From Heliocidaris tuberculata (taxonomy: Eukaryota > Echinodermata > Echinoidea > Camarodonta > Echinometridae): a DNA stretch of 64,000 nt. Below, piece after piece: positions 24,584 through 36,418 of the stretch (position 1 is the first letter of the stretch; every line of letters starts with the position of its first letter). The DNA lies in contig CM046839.1 in the NCBI GenBank assembly GCA_025618425.1, positions 4,005,008-4,069,007 of the forward strand, given 5' to 3'. The notes under the pieces were generated by a model. That model saw nothing but the letters and a program-made list of their open reading frames with translations, did no database searches and was not told where the DNA came from. Both the position numbers and the translations under genes were made by a program.

Positions 24584-25255
24584 TTCTAACTTCAGAAGGT
24601 GCAAAGTACATGCATCTGCACTGGAATCAACCATTAAAAAAACAACAAACAAACAAACAAACTTGGGTATCAGGGCACAAATTCATTTTTAATTTTTTTT
24701 TTTTTGTTTTTTTGTTTTTTTGGGGGGGGGGGGGGACATTCGCCTCCAAAATTCTCTGACAAGCAAGCAACAAAAAAAAAAAGTTATTCAAAAAGGTGGG
24801 GGGGGGGGGGGAGGGGGGACATTCGTCTCCAAAATTCAAAATGCCGTAACTTTCTTATTTTACATCCGATTTCAGTGAAATTTTCACTGTTATGCTTGTT
24901 TAATTTTACTCTGTTTATTCAAATCAATTTGATATTAGTGTGGACTAGTTCTAACTTCAGAAGGTGCAAAGTACATGCATCTGCACTGGAATCAACCATT
25001 AAAAAAACAACAAACAAACAAACAAACTTGGGTATCAGGGCGCAAATCCATTTTTATTTTATTTATTTATTTTTTTTTTTGGGAGGGGGGGACATTCGCC
25101 TCCAAAATTCTCTGACAAGCAAGCAACAAAAAAAAAAGTTATTCAAAAAGGTGGGGGGGGGGGGGGGGGAGGGGGGACATTCGTCTCCAAAATTCTCTGA
25201 CAAGCAAAAAAAAAAAAAAAAGAAAATAAAAAGGTTATTCAAAAAGGTGGGGGGG
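24474..25255. repeat. ~360-bp direct duplication with G-tracts
   Basis: 24474-24835 is repeated at 24838-25195; both contain half of the palindromic element, TTGGGTATCAGGGC and a poly-G followed by ACATTCGCCTCC. A third partial unit follows at 25195-25255. Confidence 0.8.
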
Positions 25256-25325
25256 GGGGACATGTCCCCCTGTCCCCCCCCCCCCCCCAGGATTTGCGGC
25301 CATGTTGGGTATAGGAGATGCCCGA

Positions 25326-26960
25326 GGAGATGTAGACCGAAAATTCTGTTTCTCGTTCGTTATAGTCTGGGAGCCTGTCCCGAAATAGTCACCCCATTTT
25401 ACCAATAAGATTTGACCCCTTAAAGTTGCTTAGACCATCTAAGTCATTGACAAAAAGGTTGTCAGCCTGAACGTAGCCGCCGGGTTTAGCCCCCAGAGCC
25501 CCCAAAAGAGACTCCAAAGTCAGGTCGATTTCACCCCATCTCCCCCATGCACCAAACTTTGTCAGTAGGAAGCAGTATGACTCGACATTACAAAACGCAA
25601 AAAACTGCAAAAAATTTCCGTCGGGATGGGGTATCAGATGGCCCCTAAAAATTGGGGTAAAATTTTCCCCTTGAAGCCCAGCTACCAAATTTTGTCAGAA
25701 GGAAGAACTATAGATATTCATTCCAAAAATATAAAAACTGACAAAATTGTCCATCGGGAAGGGTGTGTCAGACCCCCTGAAATGAAAACCCCAAAGTGCC
25801 CTTGGACAACGTTTTGCCCCCCCCCCAAATGCTCTGTATGTAAAGAAAAACCATTTTCATACCTTCTGACTATGATAACTCAAAAAGTGTTTTATTCAAT
25901 TCAATTCAAACTTTCATAACATAATTTTGAGTATTGCGGTGCAATTTGGTGTTGATTGGTCTTTTGATTAATAAATTATGAAATTGTGAATAATGTATTG
26001 CTTTCTCAAAAGTAGCCAAAAAATACTGTCAGGATTATGTAAACACATCCATTGTCCCTCTTCACCTGTTTGACAAGGCATAATAGAAGAGCTTTTCAGG
26101 TATCTGTGGTATGTGACTGCCAGGCTGAAATGTACTATTCATGTTTTAATTGCACAGATACCAAGCAAGCTTCTTCATTATGCCTTGTCAGATCGACAAT
26201 GGGTGTGTTTACTTAATCCTGACAGTATTTTTTGGCTACTTTTGAAAAAGCAATACATTTTTCACAATTTCATAATTTATTAATCAAAAAGACCAATTAA
26301 CACCAAATTGCACCGCAAGAAGACTATTATACACAAAATTATGTTATGAAAGTTTGCTTGAATTGAATAAAACACTTTTGAGTTATCATAGCCAGAAGGT
26401 ATGAAAACGGTTTTTCTTTACATACAGAGCATTTTGGGGGCAAAACGTTGTCCAAGGGCATTTTGGAGTTTTCATTTCAGGGGGTCTGACACCCACTTCC
26501 CGATGGACAATTTTGTCAGTTTTTATATTTTTGGAATGTACATCTATAGCTCTTCCTTCTGACAAAATTTGGTCCCTGGGCTTCAAGGGGAAAAATTTAC
26601 CCCAATTTTTAGGGGCCGTCTGACACCCCATCCCGACGGAAATTTTTGTCAGTTTTTTGCGTTTTGTAATGTCCAGTCATACTGCTTCCTACTGACAAAG
26701 TTTGGTGCATGGGGGAGATGGGGTGAAATCGACCCGACTTTGGGGTCTCTTTTGGGGGCTCTGGGGGCTAAACCCGGCGGTTACGTTCAGGCTGACATTC
26801 CTTTTTGTCAATGACTTAAGTGGTCTAAGTAAGTTTAAGGCGTCAAATCTTATGGGTAAAATGGGGTGACTATTTCTGGACAGGCTCCTGGCTTATTAGC
26901 TCTTAAGTGAAGAGCTAAGCTAATTAACGAACGAGAGACAGAATTTTCGGTCTATAGGAG
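25326..26960. mobile_element. 1.6-kb near-palindrome (fold-back element)
   Basis: The two halves are inverted copies with high identity along almost their whole length, folding at about 26130. Matching ends include AGACCGAAAATTCTG (25335) with CAGAATTTTCGGTCT (26939) and GGAGCCTGTCC (25370) with GGACAGGCTCC (26879). No transposase frame. A single arm occurs at 4637-5075. Confidence 0.85.
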
Positions 26961-26965
26961 ATGGG

Positions 26966-27237
26966 GCTTCACACAGGGGCGGCGCTACAGGGGGGGCAGA
27001 GGGAGCGACCGCCCTCCTATGATTTTTCAAGTAGTGAAAAAAAGAAGAAAAAAGAAGAAAAAAGAAGAAAAGGAGGAAGAAAAGGGAAGAAAGAAGAAAG
27101 AGGAGTATTAAAAAGAGAGGTCTTAAACATATAACTCTATATTACCCCTGTTATTTAATGGAGAAAAAATATGACGTCATCTTTAGGTCGTCTTGCCCCT
27201 CCTATCAAAATACCCTGGCGCCGCCCCTGGCTTCACA
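26966..27237. mobile_element. hAT-type MITE with 8-bp target duplication
   Basis: 256 bp (26974-27229) bounded by 12-bp TIR CAGGGGCGGCGC and flanked on both sides by GCTTCACA (26966-26973, 27230-27237). An 8-bp duplication and CAGGG-type ends fit the hAT superfamily. The inside has an AAGAAAA-rich stretch. Confidence 0.85.
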
Positions 27238-27525
27238 TATGATGATGGGGCACATACATCCATAAATGCTCATAATGAGGATTGAAGAAGTGAATTACTT
27301 ATCGAATCAAAATCCACATGATATCATGATCTCGAATGAAGAAGGATAATTTCCTTTTCCTCGACCCGAAGAATCCTTTGATCATCTGAATTTACATCGG
27401 GAACTCGATAGAAGTCGATCGTGTCAAGGAGTTATCACAGAACTGTGATAACTCCAGCTCCTTGATCATGTACTAGTAATCTGACCCGACGGAAACCTGA
27501 ACAGCTGATATTATGACGTACGTAC

Positions 27526-28025
27526 NNNNNNNNNNNNNNNNNNNNNNNNNNNNNNNNNNNNNNNNNNNNNNNNNNNNNNNNNNNNNNNNNNNNNNNNNNN
27601 NNNNNNNNNNNNNNNNNNNNNNNNNNNNNNNNNNNNNNNNNNNNNNNNNNNNNNNNNNNNNNNNNNNNNNNNNNNNNNNNNNNNNNNNNNNNNNNNNNNN
27701 NNNNNNNNNNNNNNNNNNNNNNNNNNNNNNNNNNNNNNNNNNNNNNNNNNNNNNNNNNNNNNNNNNNNNNNNNNNNNNNNNNNNNNNNNNNNNNNNNNNN
27801 NNNNNNNNNNNNNNNNNNNNNNNNNNNNNNNNNNNNNNNNNNNNNNNNNNNNNNNNNNNNNNNNNNNNNNNNNNNNNNNNNNNNNNNNNNNNNNNNNNNN
27901 NNNNNNNNNNNNNNNNNNNNNNNNNNNNNNNNNNNNNNNNNNNNNNNNNNNNNNNNNNNNNNNNNNNNNNNNNNNNNNNNNNNNNNNNNNNNNNNNNNNN
28001 NNNNNNNNNNNNNNNNNNNNNNNNN
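27526..28025. other. Assembly gap (500 N)
   Basis: Exactly 500 N, which suggests a nominal gap size. Frames running through it are meaningless. Confidence 0.98.
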
Positions 28026-28648
28026 GGCTTTATTATATACCGTACATACGGTACGCATATATCCATGCAAACAACAAAGCTCGATGATGATGAATATCGG
28101 ATCTTCATATCATATATTGTGCGCAACATTGACAACATTAACAGTGGCATGAACATCACAAATAATAAAACACATGTGCGAGAATGATATTTTATAAATC
28201 TTTTTGCTGCTTCTCATGTGCACGCACGGCAGACAAATCTTTGACTGTAGTAAGTATGAATGATAGGAATCAGTAATTTGATGTGGTTGTATGCATTCTC
28301 TCATGGCCTGATTCAGTTGTGTGAGTAGACTACCGGTACTGTACGTGACTGTGACCCGTGTGGTTGTCGGTACCGGTACATGTACGTACTGGACCAGGGC
28401 CAGGCTGACTGAATGAGTCAGAGTCGGGGTAATAAAACTCAGTCTCATCAGAGTCAGAGTTAGACATATATGTCTGAGAAACATACTGCAATAACCTCGC
28501 ATATGTGGGAGTGTGCAGAGCCTGTGGCTGTGCATTTTCTGCTTTTCCTGAGGCCTAGTTTACAAATAAATGAAATAAGACTTCCTTCCTCATACATGTC
28601 ATATGTTCTTGCTAGTAGATAGGAATAGATCTATATATTATTAGACAT

Positions 28649-28786
28649 CTGGGCATCGTTTCATCAAACTGTCATAAGTACAAGTTCGCCGACACCCCAT
28701 TGAAACGCATGTTAATTTTGATACACGTGTTTCAATGGGATGTCGGCGAACTTGTACTTATGACCGTTTGATGAAACGCTGCTCTG
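28649..28786. mobile_element. Palindromic GTTTCATCAAA-family MITE
   Basis: CGTTTCATCAAACTGTCATA on the left pairs with the right end; the arms meet around 28715 with ACAAGTTCGCCGACA inverted as TGTCGGCGAACTTGT. Lies upstream of the ceramidase first coding exon. Confidence 0.8.
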
Positions 28787-29201
28787 TTTTTTTTATAGTG
28801 TTAACTTTAGATCTGTAATAATATATTTCATTTATTTGCCTTTGCCTTGCCCCTGGGTTGGCCTTGGGGAATTCTTTATGAAAGTGACTTTACCGGTACT
28901 TAAAATTTTAGTTTGTCAACCTTTTTAAAAAGTAGAATCCCAGAAATCAAGGAAACTTTGTATTAGACTAGATCTAGATCTACTAATAGTGTGTACCTGC
29001 ATGTTGTGTGGCCTGACACTGTACCTGTAGCAGGTTAATTTTGATTGGTAATTATAACATGTTTGTATGCAATATTTCATGAATCTTATATTTTCTCTTT
29101 ATCATGTTGTTTTTTTTTTTTTTAATGTGATTTCTTGGTGTCTTTCGCATTAACAGGTACCTCCATGTATATGTACGGGTGGAATCTGAAAGAAACGAGT
29201 G

Positions 29202-29291
29202 ATGGACAATCTGGAAAGAGGGAGTGCAGCCATTGATTGGTGTGAGAATAATTATGCAATAGTTCCTGGTATAGCAGAATTTTACAATACT
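29202..29291 (+). CDS. ACER2: ACER coding exon 1
   Basis: Encodes residues 1-30 with the DWCENNY and AEFYNT motifs; donor GTAAGT follows at 29292, phase 0. The exon itself begins at about 29157 after a TTAACAG acceptor, so an upstream non-coding exon is expected, possibly in the 28.0-29.1 kb stretch beside the N gap. Confidence 0.92.
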
Positions 29292-32200
29292 GTAAGTACA
29301 TTTTATTATGCCCCTTCTTCTTATTTAATATAATAAGAGAGGTGAGGGATGCTATTATATTACAGTTAGCGATCGTGTACTGTACAGTCATTCGACTGGA
29401 ATTTTTGTTACATGGACATGATGGACATCCATGGCTTGTTTATTTCATTCATAAGGGCACTTGGACAATTCTTATTTGAAAATGTTGGGGAGGGGGGGGG
29501 GGCTAGTTCAAAGCCAAATTTGACTTGGCTGTTGTACTTCTGCAGTATGTGGCTCATTTCATATATTTCAGGAGCTTGGAGAATTCTTATTTGAAAATGG
29601 GAGCGTGGGGGGGGGCTTGTTCAAAACCACTCACACATTTGCGAGGTTATTACAGATAACAGATAACGGGAGCGTTTCATCAAGTGTTTTGTCAGTGATT
29701 TTCACCGACAAATTTGCTCTCAGCCAATCAGATGCAAGGATTTCAGTAGCTTATAACAGTTGTCGGTAAAAATCACTGACAAAACACTTGATGAAACGCT
29801 CCCCTGATGTGGATAAAATCTTTCCTTTTTCACAAGATCAAGTATGTAAGTTCGTTCTTCGGATTAGGTGCCTTTTCCCCAGTCTTTGTTTTTCTTCTAA
29901 TTTGGATGAAGCACATCTTAAAGTGATTGATTAACTTTGTGAAAAATTGTAAAATCAGCTCAAATGCCAGTGAATTGTGTGCAGTCCTCTAACTACATAT
30001 ATAATTAAGGATATGTGAAAGTATGAGAGAAAATGGAACCCGTTTACTATCCTAAAAAAGAGAAAATCGCGATCAATCGCTGGCGCAAGTCGCTCGGCTT
30101 CTTCGCTGCGCTGCAGTCACAAAAACCAAGCACCAGCGCTTGGTGATTTCAGAGCGGGGTTCCAGCCCTTACGGTATTCTGTGATAGAGCGAGGTATGCC
30201 AATCGTAAGAGTTTTTAAGGGTTCGGTGGTACTCTATCCCGACATCAACGTTCAATCGTAAATATCTTGATATATAAACGACCGATCAGCTTATAAAACT
30301 CAGGCGATTCCTGTCTGAGCTAAAGGTTTGCAATTATGATTACAGCATTAGCTGGAACAGTGATTTTTTTTTTCAATCTTGGGCAAAGTTAATCAATGCT
30401 TTTGATTAAGTCCATTTAAATGAGGTACATGTTGATGTTTACACTTTGTTTAATGTATGATATAATTTGTATGTGATTAGGTGTGTGTGCATATCCCTGT
30501 TTTTATCCGTTTTCTATTTATTAAGACTTTTAATTTAAGTCCATTTACATTGATTTACTTTGCATTCAATGCATGAAATAATTTGTATGTGATTGTGTAA
30601 AAAGGGAAAGAAATAAAAATGGAAAGAAATTAAAAAAGTAACTTCATACACAGAGAATTGCCTCCCCATAGAGTGTGTGTAATCTCTAGTGTGTGCTATG
30701 AAGGACGGAGCAAGATTGCGGGCCAAAAACAGCCTGAAAATTTCACTTGATCAAGGTGATAAAGATCTTATTGAAGAATTTGACATGAAATCAGCTTTTC
30801 TATCATCCTGAAATGTAGAAGGAAGTATTTTCTCAAAATTTGGCCTACATGTACATGATATTGTTGTTTTCACCTCTTCAACTCAGTAGTCGAGACAACC
30901 GCCGAAATTGACACAACCCCACATACATGTAGTGATGGGTCCATGATTGGTTCAAAGCTAAATTGGACATGGCTAGTGTATTACTTCTGTGGCTCATTTA
31001 TTTCATTCATTTCATTCTTATTGGCACTTGTGAGAATTTTAGGAGGGAAATTTCCTTGAGTCCCCATCTTTATATATACAAACTGGGTAAAAACAGAGCA
31101 CCAGCACTTTTGGACACAATGCTTCATTGCATTTAATATGAAGTAGTACTTGAATTAGGTCTGATACATTCTGTATAATCTAGCTGCATGTACATGTATA
31201 TAAAGTATACTACATCTTGACCTTAATTGTGAGCAGACTCGGCAGAGATGGCTTTTAATGAGAAATGAACCACATTTATGTAATAGTATCAATACTACCC
31301 TGTTAACACTTTCAGGACAAGATTTATTTAAGGGCTAAATTGATCACATTTTGTTCTTCAAATTGGCAACAATACTGTAATACTTTTCTTTTAGTGCTAC
31401 TACTACATGTTTCTAATAAGGTGTATTATGTTACAATGTACATGTACATGGCTACAAAATACAAATTTTGTCAAAAAGTTGAAAAAATTGCCAATTTTGA
31501 TTTTCAAAAATGCTTTTGAACCTCTCAATGTGTTGAAAATTTAAGGATTTTAAAGCTTATTCTCATTTTTAAAATTCCTGACATCAAATGGTCATGCAAC
31601 AAAAATGGATGTAGTATGTATGCAGAATTTTTTTTTGCTCTTTCTACGCATGCATCAGGTATATTTTCAGAGTTCTGAATCAAAAGTTATTAAGCCAAAC
31701 CACAAAATGTGGTCACTTGTCTCGAAATGGTTAAATACACATGGACAGCTTGATGCAATATGTCCATGCAGAATTTATGAAATTTGATCCTCTGATAGGG
31801 GCAGGGTTGAAGTGAATAAGTGGTGAAAGATTTCTAGTTATTAGACGATCTATGAAAAATCAAAAACCATTGACCATATAGTCTCCAACTGCTGCATCTA
31901 TCAGGCTCCCCATGGATCTGAAGGCCTAAAAGAACTTGATGATGATACTGTAGACTGGCTCTCAACCAGCATTCCTGTATGACTGATCTTGACAGAAGTT
32001 GGCAACCACACAAAAGAAGAAGAAGACCACCCTGTTTCCCTTATATTTCTCCTTTCACACCAATCAGCTTTTTACAAAGGAGCATGTTTACAATCTCAAC
32101 ATACCTTTTGAAAAATTGTTTGGCAGTATTTCACTTGGTGATTTAGTGTTTTGACTATGTCATGTTGGTTTAAGATGTACATGTATGCATTTTCACACTC

Positions 32201-35200
32201 TTAAACCCTATGTTCAGACTAGGTCCCGATTATCTGGGGCAGTTTGGAGAGATCTTTTCTTTTTTACGACCGACCGTCCACACTGTGTTTGAATGCCCCC
32301 GCTCCGGGGACAATCACAGCTCAAGTGGTTAGGTCACCGTGCGTAGTTCTTCGCCACTACATTTCGCGCATGCGCACTTGTGATGAAAACAGCTGCTCGA
32401 GCCCAAGGTCACTCTCCCCTCAGAATTTTGTCCAAGTTTGGTGGGAGCACCGGGAGAAGTCCCGGCAAGCATCCACACTATGGGTTTGCCGGGGAAAGTC
32501 CCGATAATCGGGACCTAGTCTGAACGCGGCGAAAAGTGTACCAATCCCCCCCCCCCAATATTTTGCTCTGTATATGGTTTCCATGTCGCTATGTACATGT
32601 ACCTCGAAATATGAGCTTCAAATGTTGATTCTATGAAGAGATATTACAAGATGAGATGACATGCACTTCCAATAGACAAAACAGCGACTTGTCTTGTGAG
32701 GAGACTAGTTAATGCATATAGAATGATAGCCCGCGCTGAACCGAACGCGGAGTTGGGTTCTACGTGAGGGGGTTTTATCTTTTCCTTCATTTTCTTCAGA
32801 AGGCCAGGTAAAGTGTTTTAAGGTTGATTTGTATTTATTCTAGCTGTACACATATTATTTTTCTGGGTGATTGGTACACTTTAAATCTTCACGGCATGCA
32901 TTTCACTCAAAATCACCCTTATTTTGGACAGCATTGTCACTACGGTGGTCAGCGCCGGCCGGAACCTTCCACCACTCGAAATTTCCGACCGGCACTCAAT
33001 GCAATATCACACCTGCCCGCCCGGCACTAATTTTCCCACTGACAAAGAAAAAAATAAGATTTTGACCTACGAACGTTTGTGGTTTAAGCCAGTAATCTGA
33101 CAGCACTCACAGCAGTTATATGTACAAAGTAAACCAAATACTAGTACAGTAGTTACAATGCTTATATGCTGCAGCTACAATACAGTGTGTGTACTGTGTA
33201 GATACATGATATTTTTACTGTTTAACCATAACTTATAAGCCCTGAAAACCGCCTAGTTTTTGTCCCCCTGAACCCCCGTGGCAAGGTGTCGGGCGATAAA
33301 ATTTCCACCACTAAAAAGTCCCTGGTGACAACCCTGATTTTGGAAGATCAAATGGTCAATATACCAGATCAATAGACAACAGTGTTCATGTGTAGTACAT
33401 GTACATGTTTTAGGTTTTTACTGGTTACTGTAGTGAAAAAAACATTACATAGTATCTGATTATGAAGGAAATGGGCTCTCTAAAAGTGGTTTACATAATA
33501 TTCATCCAGTTATGATGAATCTATCTCACTTTTCTTTTCAACAAAGTGCTTCACCTTCCCAATTTCCTTGTATCTACATGTACATGTACATCGGAGCTCC
33601 ACATTATCCCCCCCCCCCCCCCCCACAGGGTGTTCAGATTGATATTTTTAGGGTCTGTACATGTATGTATCCTAAGGGGCCCCCCTGTTGAAAATTTGAA
33701 ATTTTGGGGATCTGGAATGTGCACCAGGCGCCTGTTATTGTTGAGCTGTGTCTATATGTAATATGTAGGTGATGCATGACATGTATTTTGAAACCTACAT
33801 GTACATGTAGTTTGGACATACAGTACATGTACTGAGCTTACTCGACAGTCGGTATTCTGTTAAGCTACTCTTGACAATGGACTAATTTGTCTATATTGAC
33901 CAAAGGTGACCAGGGGGGCATTTCATCAAGTGTCTTGTCTGTGATTTTTACCGACAAATTTGCTCTCAGCCAATCAGTTGCAAGAATTTCAGTAGCTTAT
34001 AACTGTTATTGTAACTTGTCATTGATGACAAGCTTAAACATGAAACAGGGCCCAGATGTTCCATGCGGGCCCACTCGCTATTCATAGGAACCACTATTCA
34101 TAGAAAACCGCTATTCATTTAACACGCGCTATGAATAGCAGTCCTTATGAGTAGTTATGAATAGTGGTCCTTATGAATGGATGTCCTTATGAAAAGCGAG
34201 AAAATTTGTCTATGGTTTGCTCGCTATTCAGAAGGACCGCTATTTTTACAAAACCGCTATTCATTTAGTCACACGTTATGGATAGCAGTCCTTAATTTGA
34301 ATGAGTGGTCCTTATGAATAGCGGTCCTTATGACTAGCAAGGTTACCCCGTTCCATGAATAGATAGCCTTTCAAAGCAGTGCCATATTTCTCACATGTTT
34401 TGTTTTTTACGTGTATGTTAAGTACTATTTTTGCAAGTGAACTAGTATTTTTTCCTCACTAATTTGAAATTACATGTACATGTATGCTTCACATGCTTCA
34501 CATGCTTTAAAATATGTCGAGGCTAACAAACTAATACATGCATGCTCAAATTTGTCCCAGGTCCAGTTGACATTAAGATTTCTACTTAGGGAAAGTCAGT
34601 AGTCAGTCAATAAGTCAGTAGGAAAACTAAAATTCTTCTTTTTTTTCCTACAAACATCTGACATTGAAAATTTTATTGACTGGGAAGGAGGTAGAGCTGT
34701 ATATTGTTCAAAGTATATTGTTCAAATCAGAGAATGAAGTTAGCATTATTTTATATTCAAGAAGCTATGTAACATAGGTTTCTATAGCTCATAAACTTTA
34801 TATGACATAGGAACAACTGGTGCAATTGTCTTAGTTCTGTATTGTTACATGTACATTGATTGTATCCAGCAATATTTAATTGAGTAGATAAACATTACTT
34901 CGCAGTTCTGTCCGTCTCTGATGATTTGGGTTCTATTTGTCTTATCCACCACAGGTCAGCAACATTCTATTCTTCATCATCCCTCCCCTCCTCCTCTACC
35001 TCTTCCGCCAGTATGCTGTATGGTACAACTGGCATGTTAATATCATGTGGATCCTGTTAATGGTAGTGGGCATCTTCTCTTGCTACTTCCATGCTACCCT
35101 GAGTATGTTTGGACAGCTTCTAGATGAGGTTGCCATCATCTGGGTGGTCCTGTGTGGAGTGGCTCTCTGGTATCCTAGGAGGTACTACCCAGCCAACATC

Positions 35201-35240
35201 AAAGGAAGCAGGTGAGATTGTGTTCTGGTCAGACCTGAAC

Positions 35241-35279
<39 letters not shown>

Positions 35280-36373
35280 TTATTGTCCCCGCCGAACGAA
35301 GTTCGCGAGGGGACTATGAAACGGGCTCCGTACGTGTGTGCGTGTGTGTGTGTGTGTGGTGTGTGTGTGTGTGTGTGTGTCCGTCCGTCCGTCCGTCTGT
35401 CCGTGTGTGCTCAAATGTTAGAAAATGCTACTTCTCCGTCATTTCTTGGCCGATTTTGATTCCGATTGTTTTATCTGATAGGGCTGGGTGGGAGCTTCCA
35501 AACTTCTACACAGAATTTTGAAATTCATTAATTATGCAAATTTATGCAAATTTATTCAAAATTGACGAAAAATGCTACTTCTCCTCTATTTCACATCGGA
35601 TTTTGATTCCGATTGTTTTATCTGATAGGGCTGGGTGGGGGCTTCCAAACTTTTACACAGAATTTTGAAATTCATTAATTATGCAAATTTATGCAAATTT
35701 ATTCAAAATTGACGAAAAATGCTACTTCTCCTCTATTTCACATCGGATTTTGATTCCGATTGTTTTATCTGATAGGGCTGGGTGGGGGCTTCCAAACTTC
35801 TACACAGAATTTTGAAATTCATTAATTATGCAAATTTATGCAAATCTATTCAAAATTGACGAAAAATGCTACTTCTCTATTTCACATCGGATTTTGATTC
35901 CGATTGTTTTATCTGATAGGGCTGGGTGGGGGCTTCCAAACTTCTACACAGAATTTTGAAATTCATTAATTATGCAAATTTATGCAAATTTATTCAAAAT
36001 TGACGAAAAATGCTACTTCTCCTCTATTTCACATCGGATTTTGATTCCGATTGTTTTATCTGATAGGGCTGGGTGGGGGCTTCCAAACTTCTACACAGAA
36101 TTTTGAAATTCATTATTCATGCAAATTTTTGCAAATTTATTCAAAATGGCTGAAGGTTCATAATGTTTTCATGTTTTATATTTCAGTTGTATACGTGCAT
36201 TGTTGGTATTCTCTTCTTTTGCATGCAGTAACATTATTATTTTATTCACTAAAGTTTTTCACTGAAGTTTTAAGGTTCAGGCTAGTTAATTTCCACAGAT
36301 CTGCACTTCCGGCGGGGACATTTATTACGCATTGCGTAATTTACTCATTCACTTGTTATTATTGTTATTGTTA

Positions 36374-36418
<45 letters not shown>

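Noticed and set aside
24704..25408. 234-codon frame with Gly, Lys and Pro runs
   Set aside because: Runs through the duplicated palindromic element and G-tracts; two repeated peptide blocks simply mirror the DNA duplication.
27435..28187. Frames of more than 200 codons around 27.5-28.1 kb
   Set aside because: Almost all of each frame is the N gap.
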